Part shown: positions 26,430 to 35,704 of the stretch, piece after piece | How positions within the stretch are numbered: the first letter of the stretch is position 1 | Layout: the number at the start of each line of letters is the position of its first letter | DNA from: Paraburkholderia fynbosensis | GTDB taxonomy: Bacteria > Pseudomonadota > Gammaproteobacteria > Burkholderiales > Burkholderiaceae | Length of the DNA: 64,000 nt | Assembly (NCBI RefSeq): GCF_902859935.1 | Contig: NZ_CADIKI010000011.1 | Span: 124,001 to 188,000 of the forward strand | Direction of reading: 5' to 3' | Notes under the pieces: generated by a model | The model's database searches: none | Told to the model about the DNA's origin: nothing | What the model saw: the letters and a program-made list of their open reading frames with translations, nothing else | Made by a program: the position numbers and the translations under genes

Positions 26430-26861
26430 ATGTCTGCGCCGTACCTGTCTCGTGCGACACATCACCCCCGTCCGTCAAAGCAGCCAAGCAATGTCGCACA
26501 TCACTTCGGCGCGAGGACTGCTCGTCGGGGTCTGCGGGTTGCCGACTTTGTGCTGCTGGTCGTCCTGAGTGCACTTGCGCTCGGAGGGTACATCAGCCTG
26601 AGTGGACGTGCACCGAAACGACTATCCCCCGCCGTGATACCTTCACGATCGTTCAATAGCCTGGCATCGCAGTGCACAGTGCCGTCTGCGGCACTAATGG
26701 ACCTGGCGCAACTCGCGCGACGCTATGGCAACTCGTCCGCCATCTTTCTGGACGCGCTGTACGGCATGACCGCGCAAGTGGATAAGTGCCTTTCCCAGGC
26801 AACGATGCAGGGAACCGGCCGCGGTCGCGGGACCGGTCAATCGAATGCCAAAGGCACCTGA
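26430..26861 (+). CDS. Small hypothetical membrane protein
   Basis: A 143-residue protein starting one base after the preceding stop, so almost certainly co-transcribed. It has an Arg/His-rich cytosolic leader (residues 1-35), one membrane segment (VADFVLLVVLSALALGGYI) and a soluble tail with two Cys residues (SQCTVPS and VDKCLSQ) that could form a periplasmic disulfide. No family recognised. It lies 59 bp ahead of the histidine kinase, which suggests a sensory accessory role, but this is only context. Confidence 0.55.
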   Translation: MSAPYLSRATHHPRPSKQPSNVAHHFGARTARRGLRVADFVLLVVLSALALGGYISLSGRAPKRLSPAVIPSRSFNSLASQCTVPSAALMDLAQLARRYGNSSAIFLDALYGMTAQVDKCLSQATMQGTGRGRGTGQSNAKGT

Positions 26862-26920
26862 CTGTTTTATGTATCACCTGCGTAGCAGGTCATCGAGAGA
26901 GCGAGATGAAAGGAAGCGGC

Positions 26921-28207
26921 ATGTCGGTATGGCGGGGTTCCCTTTTCGCGCGCAACGTATTGCTGTTGATTGTACTGATGCTGACAAGTCAGATCCTGGT
27001 CATTGCCGTCTATCTGAACTTTATCCAGAAGCCAAGAGTTGACGATGGGGCAGCGCTCGTGGCATCGCAGATCCGGATCCTGGACCGGCTGTTGTCAGTC
27101 CTGCCGGACGACGAGCGAAACCGGCAACTGCTTGAAATGAATCGGGCGCCCCAGAGTGAACTGCCTCCGCCGCAGGCTCACGACGGGTTGCCTCCCGACT
27201 ACATGGCGCACCGCTTCTTCGGTCGACTGGCATCGGAACTTTCCCCGGACGAACAGCTTCGCTGGGAGCGCGACGGGCACCGGATCTGGGTGCGTCTACA
27301 TGTGCAGGATGTGTGGTACTGGGTGGCGCTGCGTGGAACCTCGGCCATGAGCAGTACGCTGCCCTGGGCTCTGATCGGCCTGTTGTTAAGTGCGGCTACC
27401 CTTCCTGCCCTTGGGGCCTATCTGATCCACCGGCCGGTCGAACGGGCGCTGCGCCGGCTGGCGCGAGCTGCCGGCACCATCGAGCGCGGCGTTTGGCCCG
27501 AAGCGGTTCCCGTGAGCGGCCCGCGCGAGCTGGCAGCAGTGGAGGAGGCGTTCAACCGGATGGCGTCGACACTCGAAGATCTCGAAGCGACGCGCGCCGA
27601 AATGCTTGCGGGCATATCGCATGATATCCGCACGCCGCTGACCAAGCTGCGCATGGCCATCTTCGCACCGGAGTCATTCGAGGCACCGGCCGCCAGCGCG
27701 GAACGTTTTGTCGAGGAGATCGACGCGATCGTCCAGCAGTTTATCGATTTCGCCCGTGGGTGGGATAGCGAACCGGCGACGCACGGTGACCTGAACGCGC
27801 TGATCGAACAGCTCGCTGCCGACTATGCAGGTCTCGGTCGCACGTTCGAACTGTCGCTCGCGGAATTGCCCCCCGTTGCGTTCCGACCGGTAGGCATGCA
27901 GCGCCTGTTGATGAACCTGATGCAGAACGCGGTCGTGTACGGTCAGGTCGGGCTCGCAGTCCGGACTACCATGGACGCGCGAAGTTTCACGATTGTGGTT
28001 GAGGATCGGGGACCGGGCGTGCCTCAACAGCTTCTGTCGTTGATAAAGCAACCATTCAGGCGCGGCTCTGAGGCGGATCGAAAGGGCGGGAGCGGCCTCG
28101 GCCTCGCGATAGCGGAGCACGTCGCACAGCAGCATGGCGGCACGCTCGAACTCTTCCAGAATGCACCGTCCGGACTCAAGGTCGTGGTGCAAATTCCCAT
28201 TTTTTAA
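26921..28207 (+). CDS. EnvZ-like sensor histidine kinase (orphan)
   Basis: A 428-residue inner-membrane sensor kinase. TM1 (about residues 9-35), a periplasmic part of about 110 residues rich in Pro, Asp and Glu, TM2 (146-168) and a HAMP linker lead to the H-box AGISHDIRTPLTKLRM with the phospho-accepting His234. The ATPase domain has LLMNLMQNAVVYG (N box), EDRGPGVP (G1) and KGGSGLGLAIAEHV (G2). The ATG at 26921 follows AGGA at spacing 6; an in-frame ATG at 26906 adds five residues. EnvZ-type kinases usually follow their response regulator, but none is adjacent; the nearest are the two regulators at 40-42 kb. An RND pump operon follows 139 bp later. Confidence 0.88.
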   Translation: MSVWRGSLFARNVLLLIVLMLTSQILVIAVYLNFIQKPRVDDGAALVASQIRILDRLLSVLPDDERNRQLLEMNRAPQSELPPPQAHDGLPPDYMAHRFFGRLASELSPDEQLRWERDGHRIWVRLHVQDVWYWVALRGTSAMSSTLPWALIGLLLSAATLPALGAYLIHRPVERALRRLARAAGTIERGVWPEAVPVSGPRELAAVEEAFNRMASTLEDLEATRAEMLAGISHDIRTPLTKLRMAIFAPESFEAPAASAERFVEEIDAIVQQFIDFARGWDSEPATHGDLNALIEQLAADYAGLGRTFELSLAELPPVAFRPVGMQRLLMNLMQNAVVYGQVGLAVRTTMDARSFTIVVEDRGPGVPQQLLSLIKQPFRRGSEADRKGGSGLGLAIAEHVAQQHGGTLELFQNAPSGLKVVVQIPIF

Positions 28208-28346
28208 CGGGCGCTTGTCAGCGCGATGACTGCGCCGTCGCCGTAGTGTCGTAAAGACCGCGATTTAATGTGATCCTCGAGCCCCGCCCAAGGTCCGGCA
28301 GGGCAGCGTGAGCATTTGTTGAGATGGCCATTTTTCAGGTTGTGTG

Positions 28347-29468
28347 ATGAAAAACTTTACGCGATACTTTGCAATACTAAGTACATTCATGGCCGCCGTC
28401 GCGGCTATTGGGTGGTTCCACCAGGCGCACGGTCACCGTCAGACGGCTGTCGTATCCGATCCGATCCCCGTGAGCGCGGTTGCGGCTTCGGTTACCGATG
28501 TTCCCGTCTACATCGATTCGCTCGGCACCGTGACACCGACACGTACCGTCACGGTCGTCACGCAGGTCAACGGGATACTGCGTTCCGTCGATTTCAGCGA
28601 GGGGCAGACGGTCAGGAAAGGACAGGTGATTGCACGCATCGATTCGCGGGCGCTCGACGCGCAGTTGCTGCAGGCACAGGGTACGCTGCGCCATGACCAG
28701 GCTGTACTCGCAAACGCGAAACTGGACCTGCAACGTTATCAGCAGCTGATCAAAGCGGGCTCGATTACGCAGCAGACGCTCGATACGCAAATTGCTACCG
28801 TCCAGGAGGACGAAGGCACCGTGCTGGCGGACACGGGCAGCGTGAACAATCTGCAGGTTCAGGTCGGCTATTGCACCATCACGTCTCCCGTGGACGGCGT
28901 CGTGGGTCTGCGCCTGGTCGACCCCGGCAACTACGTGAGCAGCACCAGCACGACCGGTATCGCGGTCATCACGCAGATGCAGCCGGCAACCGTGATCTAC
29001 TCGGTGCCGGAAGACGACCTGGGACGGATCCGGCGAGCGATGTCGCACGGGGAGGTTCAGGTGCTGGCCTACGACCGTGACGGCAAATCGTTGCTCGCCA
29101 AGGGCTCGCTGCTTGCGGTCGACAACCTCGTCAATACGAGCGCCGGCACGATCAACGTCAAGGCCGTCTTCCCCGACTCCGGCAGCGCGTTGTTCCCAAA
29201 CGAATTCGTGAATGTCCGCATGCAGGTCGACACGCTGCGCCGGATTCCGGTCGTGCCGACTACGGCAATCCAGCATGGCGCGAACGGCGATTTCGTTTTC
29301 GTGATCGGCGGCGCAGGCGCAGTGGTATTGCGCAACGTGAAGACCGGGCCGGTAAAAGGCGACGACACGGCGATTCTCGATGGCGGTGTGAAGGCAGGGG
29401 AGCGGGTCGCGACCGACGGTGCAGACAGGCTTGATACCGGCTCGCTCGTGAAAGTCGTGGCGCACTGA
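28347..29468 (+). CDS. mdtA: RND efflux periplasmic adaptor (MdtA-like)
   Basis: A 373-residue membrane-fusion protein linking an RND pump to the outer-membrane channel. An N-terminal membrane anchor (FAILSTFMAAVAAIGWF) is followed by the lipoyl half-motif VNGILRSVDFSEGQTVRKGQ, a coiled-coil hairpin (residues 105-160) and the second lipoyl half ITSPVDGVVGLRLVDPG. The C-terminal beta-barrel has VVPTTAIQHGANGDFVFVI. It is first in a four-gene operon with two permeases and a NodT-type outer-membrane factor, the MdtABC/MuxABC arrangement. The ATG at 28347 follows an in-frame GTG at 28344. Confidence 0.9.
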   Translation: MKNFTRYFAILSTFMAAVAAIGWFHQAHGHRQTAVVSDPIPVSAVAASVTDVPVYIDSLGTVTPTRTVTVVTQVNGILRSVDFSEGQTVRKGQVIARIDSRALDAQLLQAQGTLRHDQAVLANAKLDLQRYQQLIKAGSITQQTLDTQIATVQEDEGTVLADTGSVNNLQVQVGYCTITSPVDGVVGLRLVDPGNYVSSTSTTGIAVITQMQPATVIYSVPEDDLGRIRRAMSHGEVQVLAYDRDGKSLLAKGSLLAVDNLVNTSAGTINVKAVFPDSGSALFPNEFVNVRMQVDTLRRIPVVPTTAIQHGANGDFVFVIGGAGAVVLRNVKTGPVKGDDTAILDGGVKAGERVATDGADRLDTGSLVKVVAH

Positions 29469-29480
29469 GCGGAGCTGACG

Positions 29481-32400
29481 ATGAACGCTTCACGAATCTT
29501 TATCGAGCGGCCTATTGCGACCGCGCTGTTGATGATCGCGTTGTTTCTGGCCGGGGTGCTGGGATACATCCTGCTGCCTGTTTCCGCGCTACCCGAAATC
29601 GACTATCCGACGATCCAGGTCTACACGCAGTATCCCGGCGCAAGCCCGGATGTGATCAGCTCGTCGATCACCTCGCCGCTCGAAAGACAGCTCGGCCAGA
29701 TGTCGGGTCTGAAGGCGATGAACTCGACGAGTTCGAACGGCACGTCGGTGATCACGTTGCAGTTCGATCTGTCGTTCTCGCTCGACGTCGCCGAGCAGGA
29801 AGTGCAGGCCGCGATCAATGCGTCGTCGAGCTTTCTGCCCGCTAATCTGCCGTATCCGCCTGTCTACAGCAAGGTCAACCCTGCCGACGCCCCGGTGCTC
29901 ACGCTGTCGCTGACATCCGACGTGCTGCCGCTGACGAAGATCGAGGACCTGGCCGATACCCGGCTTGCGCAGAGGATCTCGCAGATTTCAGGCGTGGGCC
30001 TGGTCACGATCAGCGGCGGTCAGCGGCCGGCCGTGCGCGTGCAGACCGATACCGGCGCGCTCAACGCACTCGGCATGTCGATCGACGACGTGCGTACCGC
30101 GCTCGGTAGTGCCAACGTTGACCAGGCGAAGGGCAGTCTCGACGGAAAATACCAGTCGTACTCGATCGGCGCGAACGACCAGCTGCAATCGGCGGCGGAC
30201 TATCGCGACCTGATCATCGCGTACCGGCAAGGCGCACCGGTTCGGCTGGCGCAGATCGCCAGATCGATCGACAGCGCCGAGAATTTGCAACAGGCGGCGT
30301 GGACCAACAGCACGCCGTCTATCGTGCTGAACATCCAGCGGCAGCCGGGCGCCAACGTGATCGATGTAGTCGATAGCGTGCAGAAGCTGTTGCCGCAACT
30401 GCGGGCGAGCTTGCCCGCATCGGTGAAGGTGGCCGTGCTGACTGATCGCACAAAGACGATCCGCGCGTCGGTTGCCGACGTCGAAACGGAGTTGGCAATC
30501 GCCGTGGCACTCGTCGTGATGGTGATCTTCGTCTTCCTGCGCAATGTGCCCGCTACCGTGATTCCCGCAGTCACCGTGCCGCTTTCGCTGGCCGGCACAC
30601 TCGCGCTCGCGTACGGCCTCGGCTTTTCGCTCAATAACCTCACGTTGATGTCGTTGACCGTCGCGACAGGCTTTGTCGTCGACGACGCGATCGTCATGAT
30701 CGAGAACATTACGCGCTACATCGAGGCCGGGCAAACGCCCCTGAGCGCCGCGATCAAGGGTGCGAAGGAGATCGGCTTTACGATCGTCTCGTTGTCCGTG
30801 TCGCTGATTGCGGTCATGATCCCGTTGCTGTTCATGGGCGACGTGGTCGGGCGCCTGTTCCGCGAGTTCGCGCTGACGCTGTCCGTTGCGATCGTCCTGT
30901 CGGCGTTGGTGTCGCTGACGCTTACGCCGATGATGTGTTCGCGCATGTTAAAAGCGCAGCGACACTCGCATCGGGTCGATTTCTTCGACCGTCTCAACAG
31001 CAGGTACATACGCGGTCTCGACTGGGTGTTGTCGCATCGGCGCCTGACGATCGCATCGGTGGTGTTGACGGCCACGCTGACGTTCGTCGTGCTGATGCTG
31101 ATGCCGAAGGGTTTCTTTCCCGAGCAGGACACAGGTCTGATCGAAGGTGTCGTGCAGGCCGCACCGACCATTTCGTTCCAGCGCATGATCGGCCAACAGC
31201 AGCAGGTCGTCGACCGGATCGCACGCGATCCGGCAGTCGCAAGTCTCTCGTCGTTTGTCGGCATCGACCAGACGAGACCGACGATCAATCAGGGCACGCT
31301 GTTGATCAATCTGAAGGACAAGGGCGAGCGAGCGCGCATCGACGAGGTGATCCACCGCCTGACCGATGACACCGCGGGCCTCGCGGGCGTGCGCCTGTTT
31401 CTGCATCCGGTGCAGGATCTGACGCTCGACGACACCGTCTCAACGACGAGCTATCGTCTCGGCGTACAGTCGACCGATCCGGCGCTGCTTACTCGCTGGA
31501 CTGGCGAGTTGGTTGGCGCGTTGCGCGGCGATCCGGCGTTTGCCGACGTGCAGAGCGAGGCGATGCAGTCAGGCAATCAGGTGCAACTCACGTTCGACCG
31601 CGATACCGCGTCGCGCCTTGGCATCACGCCGCAGGCGATCGACGACGTGCTGTACGACGCGTTTGGTCAGCGCCAGGTGTCGACGATCTACACGCAGCTG
31701 AACCAGTATCACGTGGTGCTGGTCGCGAGAAACAACGCCGACGACCTTGCGCATCTGCTTTCAGGACTCTATGTCGATACGTCGTCGGGCAGCCTCGCGC
31801 CGCTCGCGTCGATGGCGACGATGAAGGTAATGCCCGCGGCGCTGAGGATCGATCGCAAGGGCCAGTTCCCGTATGCGGACGTGTCATTCAATCTGGCTCC
31901 CGGATACAGCCTCGGCACTGCGATCGCCCATCTTGAGCGGGTCAAGGAGCACATAGGGTTGCCGCAGTCCGTCCAGGTGTCGCTGGAGGGATCGGCCGCG
32001 ACCTTTCAGTCGTCGCTGGCGAGCGAAGGGTATCTGGTCGCCGCTGCCGTGATCGTGGTCTATCTGATGCTCGGCATCCTGTACGAGAGCTTCATTCATC
32101 CCGTCACGATCCTGTCCACGCTCCCCTCGGCGGCGCTTGGCGCGCTGCTGGCGCTGCTGATGACCGGAACCCAGTTCGACATCATGGGCCTGATCGGTAT
32201 CGTGCTGCTGATCGGCATCGTGATGAAGAACGCGATCATGATGATCGACTTCGCGCTGGACGGGCAGCGCAACCACGGCCTGTCCGCACACGATGCGATC
32301 CGGCGTGCGGCTGAACAGCGCTTCCGTCCCATTCTGATGACGACGATGGCGTCGCTGTTCGGCGCACTGCCGCTCGCGTTCGGCTCCGGCATGGGCTCCG

Positions 32401-32555
32401 AGTTGAGGCATCCACTCGGCATCGCGATTATCGGCGGCCTGTGCGTCAGCCAGTTGCTGACCTTGTTCTCGACGCCGGTGATCTATCTGGCAATGCATCG
32501 TCTGGAAAGACGCTTTGCCGCGGACGAGCCGATCGCAGCGGAGTATGTGCAATGA
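29481..32555 (+). CDS. mdtB: RND efflux permease subunit (MdtB-like)
   Basis: A 1024-residue inner-membrane RND transporter with the usual 12 membrane helices and two large periplasmic loops. Visible signatures are FIERPIATALLMIALFLAG at the N-terminus, the proton-relay helix with VDDAIVMIENI (adjacent Asp residues in TM4) and GIVMKNAIMMIDFA in the second half. It starts 12 bp after the adaptor gene and overlaps the next permease by ATGA. MdtB and MdtC form a heterotrimer pumping bile salts, novobiocin, flavonoids and similar compounds in other bacteria; substrates here are unknown. Confidence 0.92.
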   Translation: MNASRIFIERPIATALLMIALFLAGVLGYILLPVSALPEIDYPTIQVYTQYPGASPDVISSSITSPLERQLGQMSGLKAMNSTSSNGTSVITLQFDLSFSLDVAEQEVQAAINASSSFLPANLPYPPVYSKVNPADAPVLTLSLTSDVLPLTKIEDLADTRLAQRISQISGVGLVTISGGQRPAVRVQTDTGALNALGMSIDDVRTALGSANVDQAKGSLDGKYQSYSIGANDQLQSAADYRDLIIAYRQGAPVRLAQIARSIDSAENLQQAAWTNSTPSIVLNIQRQPGANVIDVVDSVQKLLPQLRASLPASVKVAVLTDRTKTIRASVADVETELAIAVALVVMVIFVFLRNVPATVIPAVTVPLSLAGTLALAYGLGFSLNNLTLMSLTVATGFVVDDAIVMIENITRYIEAGQTPLSAAIKGAKEIGFTIVSLSVSLIAVMIPLLFMGDVVGRLFREFALTLSVAIVLSALVSLTLTPMMCSRMLKAQRHSHRVDFFDRLNSRYIRGLDWVLSHRRLTIASVVLTATLTFVVLMLMPKGFFPEQDTGLIEGVVQAAPTISFQRMIGQQQQVVDRIARDPAVASLSSFVGIDQTRPTINQGTLLINLKDKGERARIDEVIHRLTDDTAGLAGVRLFLHPVQDLTLDDTVSTTSYRLGVQSTDPALLTRWTGELVGALRGDPAFADVQSEAMQSGNQVQLTFDRDTASRLGITPQAIDDVLYDAFGQRQVSTIYTQLNQYHVVLVARNNADDLAHLLSGLYVDTSSGSLAPLASMATMKVMPAALRIDRKGQFPYADVSFNLAPGYSLGTAIAHLERVKEHIGLPQSVQVSLEGSAATFQSSLASEGYLVAAAVIVVYLMLGILYESFIHPVTILSTLPSAALGALLALLMTGTQFDIMGLIGIVLLIGIVMKNAIMMIDFALDGQRNHGLSAHDAIRRAAEQRFRPILMTTMASLFGALPLAFGSGMGSELRHPLGIAIIGGLCVSQLLTLFSTPVIYLAMHRLERRFAADEPIAAEYVQ

Positions 32556-35500
32556 ACCTGTCTGGCCCATTCGTCAGGCGGCCCATCGCGACGACGTTGC
32601 TGGCAGTCGCCCTTGCGCTGTTCGGTATCCTGGCATTCAGGCTGCTGCCGGTCGCGCCACTGCCTGAAATCGACTTTCCTACGATCCTGGTACAGGGGCA
32701 ACTGCCCGGCGCCGACCCGACGACCGTGGCCACCTCGGTCACAACGCCGCTCGAGCGGCAGTTCGGCCATATTGCGGGTCTCGCCCAGATGACATCGGTC
32801 AGCTCGCGCGGGCAGACACAGGTCACGTTGCAGTTCGACCTGAGCCGGAATATCGACGGCGCGGCACGCGACGTGCAGGCCGCGATCAACGCGGCGAAAA
32901 CCAACCTGTCGCCCAACATGGACGGCAGCCCGACGTATCGCAAGGTCAATCCCGCGGATTCGCCCATCCTGGTGATCAGTCTGACCTCCGACACGGCCAC
33001 GCCGGCCCAGCTTTACGACGCGGCGTCGACGGTGCTGCAACAGAAGCTGATGCAGACAACCGGCGTGGGCAACGTGGTGGTGGGCGGCGCGGCGTTGCCG
33101 GCGGTGCGGGTTGAACTGAATCCAGAGCGGGTGAGCCACTACGGCATCAGTCTGGAGCAGATCCGCAGCACGATCGGGAAGGCGAATGTCGATTTGCCCA
33201 AGGGATCGATGTCGGCGAGCGGGCAGAACTATTCGATCGGCGCGAACGACATGCTGTATTCGCCCGCCGACTACGGACGGCTGATCGTCAGGCAGAACAA
33301 CGGCAACATCGTGCGTGTGTCGGACCTCGGCTATGTACGTCAGGATGTCGAGAAGTTGGAGAACTACGGCCTGTCGAACGGCAAGCCGGCCGTGTTGCTG
33401 GTCCTCTATAAGCAACCGGGCGCGAACGTGATCGACGCCGTCGACAACGTGAAGGCCGAACTGCCGGCACTCGAAGCGGCGATCCCGTCGACCATCAAGC
33501 TGGCGATTTCGGTGGACCGCACGAAGACGATTCGCGGCTCGCTGCTCGACGTCGAAATCACCCTGCTTGTATCCATCGTGCTCGTAACGGCCGTCACGTT
33601 CGCGTTCTTCCGCAGCTGGCGCGCGACGCTCATTCCGGCGATCGTCGTACCGCTGTCGCTGCTGGGTACATTCGGGGTCATGTATTTCCTTGGCTACAGC
33701 CTGAACAACCTCTCGCTGATGGCCTTGACCATTTCGACCGGTTTCGTGGTCGACGATGCAATCGTTGTCGTCGAAAACATCATGCGGCATCTGGCGCGCG
33801 GCAAGAAGCCCATCGAGGCGGCACTGGCAGGCGCGCAGGAAGTGGGCTTCACGGTGTTTTCGATCAGTATTTCGCTGATCGCGGTGTTCGTCCCGCTGCT
33901 GTTCATGGGTGGCCTGATGGGCCGGCTGCTGCGTGAGTTCTCGGTGTCGCTTTCCGTTGCGATCGTCATGTCGATGCTGATTTCGCTCACGGTCACGCCG
34001 ATGCTGACGAGCATTTTCCTGCGCGCAGGACCGCAAGCCGGGAACGGCGACGACCATCACGAGAGCGGATTTTCTCGCCTGTACGGCACGTCGTTGCGTT
34101 GGGTCATCCGGCATCCGCTATTGATGGGTGGCGTGACGGTGCTGGTGTTCGTGCTGAACCTCTGGCTGTTCACCGTGGTTCCGAAAGGCTTCTTCCCGGA
34201 GGAAGACACGGGGCTGCTGCTTGGCACGCTGCAGGCATCGCAAAGCATCTCCTGGCACGAGATGCAGCATCAGTTCAAGATGATCAACAAGGCGGTGCAG
34301 GAAAATCCGAACGTCGCGTTCGTGGGTGGCTTCGTGGGGGGAGCGAACGCGCTCAACAACGCGCTGCTGTTCGTCACGCTCAAGCCCCTGGGTGAGCGTC
34401 GCGCGTCGGCCGATGAGGTGATCGCTCAGGTGCGCCGACGGCTTGCCGATACGCCGGGGGCACAGCTCTATCTGCAGTCGTTGCAGGATCTCGCGGCCGG
34501 TGGCCGACAGAGCGCCGCGCAGTATCAGTACACGGTTACCGCGGACGATCAGGCGACACTCGATCAATGGGTGCCCAAGTTAGTCGCGCAGATGCGCCGG
34601 ATGCCGGAGCTGGTCGACGTCAACACGGACCAGCAGGACAAGAGCACGCAGGTCAGCATCGACGTCGACCGCGATTCCGCCGCGCGAATGGGCGTGAATT
34701 TCAACGATATCGACGAGACGCTTTATGACGCGTTCGGCGAACGGCAGGTTTCGGCCATCTACGGGGCCGCGAATCAGTATCACGTCGTGATGGAGGTGGC
34801 GCCGGAATACTGGACAAGTCCTTCGGTACTGAAGGACATCCATGTTCCGGCGAGCCAGGCGCTCGCGACGAGCGGCGCATCGACGACCGCCGCCGTGGGC
34901 GCAACCGGTGCAAGCGCCGCTACGCCGTCGGCCGCGGCGCAGGCGAACGGCTCAGCGCTGGTGCCACTGGCCGCGATGGCCCGGTTTTCGACCAACCCCA
35001 CCGCCATTTCGATCAATCACCAGGCTACGTTCCCGGCCATCACCATATCGTTCAACCTGCGCCCCGGTGCATCGATCGGACCCGTGACGCAGCAGATCAG
35101 TCAGGCCGTCGCTGCGCTCAGAATGCCGGCGAGCGTCTCCGGCGCGTTCGCCGGCACGGCAGCGGCGTTTCGTGAGTCGATGGCGAGCGAGCCGCTGCTG
35201 ATCCTCGCCGCGCTGTTGTCGGTGTACGTCGTGCTCGGCATGCTGTACGAGAACCTGGTTCATCCTTTGACGATTCTCTCGACGCTGCCTTCGGCGGGCG
35301 TCGGCGCTTTGATCGCACTGCTGCTCACTCACACCGAGCTGTCCATCATCGCGTTGATCGGCGTGCTGATGCTGATCGGCATCGTGAAGAAGAACGCGAT
35401 CATGATGATCGACTTCGCGATTGCCGAAGGGCGTCAGCATGCGCTGCCGCCGGAGGAGGCGATCGTGCGCGCGGGCCTGATCCGTTTCCGTCCGATCATG

Positions 35501-35704
35501 ATGACGACGGTCGCCGCAATTTTCGGCGCGTTGCCGCTCGTGCTGGGCTCGGGCTATGGGTCCGAATTCCGCAAGCCGCTTGGCATCTCGATCATCGGCG
35601 GTCTGGTGTTCAGCCAGGTCATCACGCTCTATACCACCCCTGTCATCTATCTCTGGCTCGATCGGGCGTCGCAGCGGTTGCGGCGCCGAAGGAAACACGC
35701 ATGA
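32552..35704 (+). CDS. mdtC: RND efflux permease subunit (MdtC-like)
   Basis: A 1050-residue RND permease, partner of the preceding subunit. The ATG at 32552 overlaps the previous stop and starts the family N-terminus NLSGPFVRRPIATTLLAVAL. The TM4 proton-relay segment VDDAIVVVENIMRHL and GIVKKNAIMMIDFAIAEGRQ are present. A low-complexity Ala/Thr/Ser stretch near residues 770-795 (SGASTTAAVGATGASAATPS) sits in the second periplasmic loop and is longer than in typical MdtC. It overlaps the outer-membrane factor gene by ATGA. Confidence 0.92.
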   Translation: MNLSGPFVRRPIATTLLAVALALFGILAFRLLPVAPLPEIDFPTILVQGQLPGADPTTVATSVTTPLERQFGHIAGLAQMTSVSSRGQTQVTLQFDLSRNIDGAARDVQAAINAAKTNLSPNMDGSPTYRKVNPADSPILVISLTSDTATPAQLYDAASTVLQQKLMQTTGVGNVVVGGAALPAVRVELNPERVSHYGISLEQIRSTIGKANVDLPKGSMSASGQNYSIGANDMLYSPADYGRLIVRQNNGNIVRVSDLGYVRQDVEKLENYGLSNGKPAVLLVLYKQPGANVIDAVDNVKAELPALEAAIPSTIKLAISVDRTKTIRGSLLDVEITLLVSIVLVTAVTFAFFRSWRATLIPAIVVPLSLLGTFGVMYFLGYSLNNLSLMALTISTGFVVDDAIVVVENIMRHLARGKKPIEAALAGAQEVGFTVFSISISLIAVFVPLLFMGGLMGRLLREFSVSLSVAIVMSMLISLTVTPMLTSIFLRAGPQAGNGDDHHESGFSRLYGTSLRWVIRHPLLMGGVTVLVFVLNLWLFTVVPKGFFPEEDTGLLLGTLQASQSISWHEMQHQFKMINKAVQENPNVAFVGGFVGGANALNNALLFVTLKPLGERRASADEVIAQVRRRLADTPGAQLYLQSLQDLAAGGRQSAAQYQYTVTADDQATLDQWVPKLVAQMRRMPELVDVNTDQQDKSTQVSIDVDRDSAARMGVNFNDIDETLYDAFGERQVSAIYGAANQYHVVMEVAPEYWTSPSVLKDIHVPASQALATSGASTTAAVGATGASAATPSAAAQANGSALVPLAAMARFSTNPTAISINHQATFPAITISFNLRPGASIGPVTQQISQAVAALRMPASVSGAFAGTAAAFRESMASEPLLILAALLSVYVVLGMLYENLVHPLTILSTLPSAGVGALIALLLTHTELSIIALIGVLMLIGIVKKNAIMMIDFAIAEGRQHALPPEEAIVRAGLIRFRPIMMTTVAAIFGALPLVLGSGYGSEFRKPLGISIIGGLVFSQVITLYTTPVIYLWLDRASQRLRRRRKHA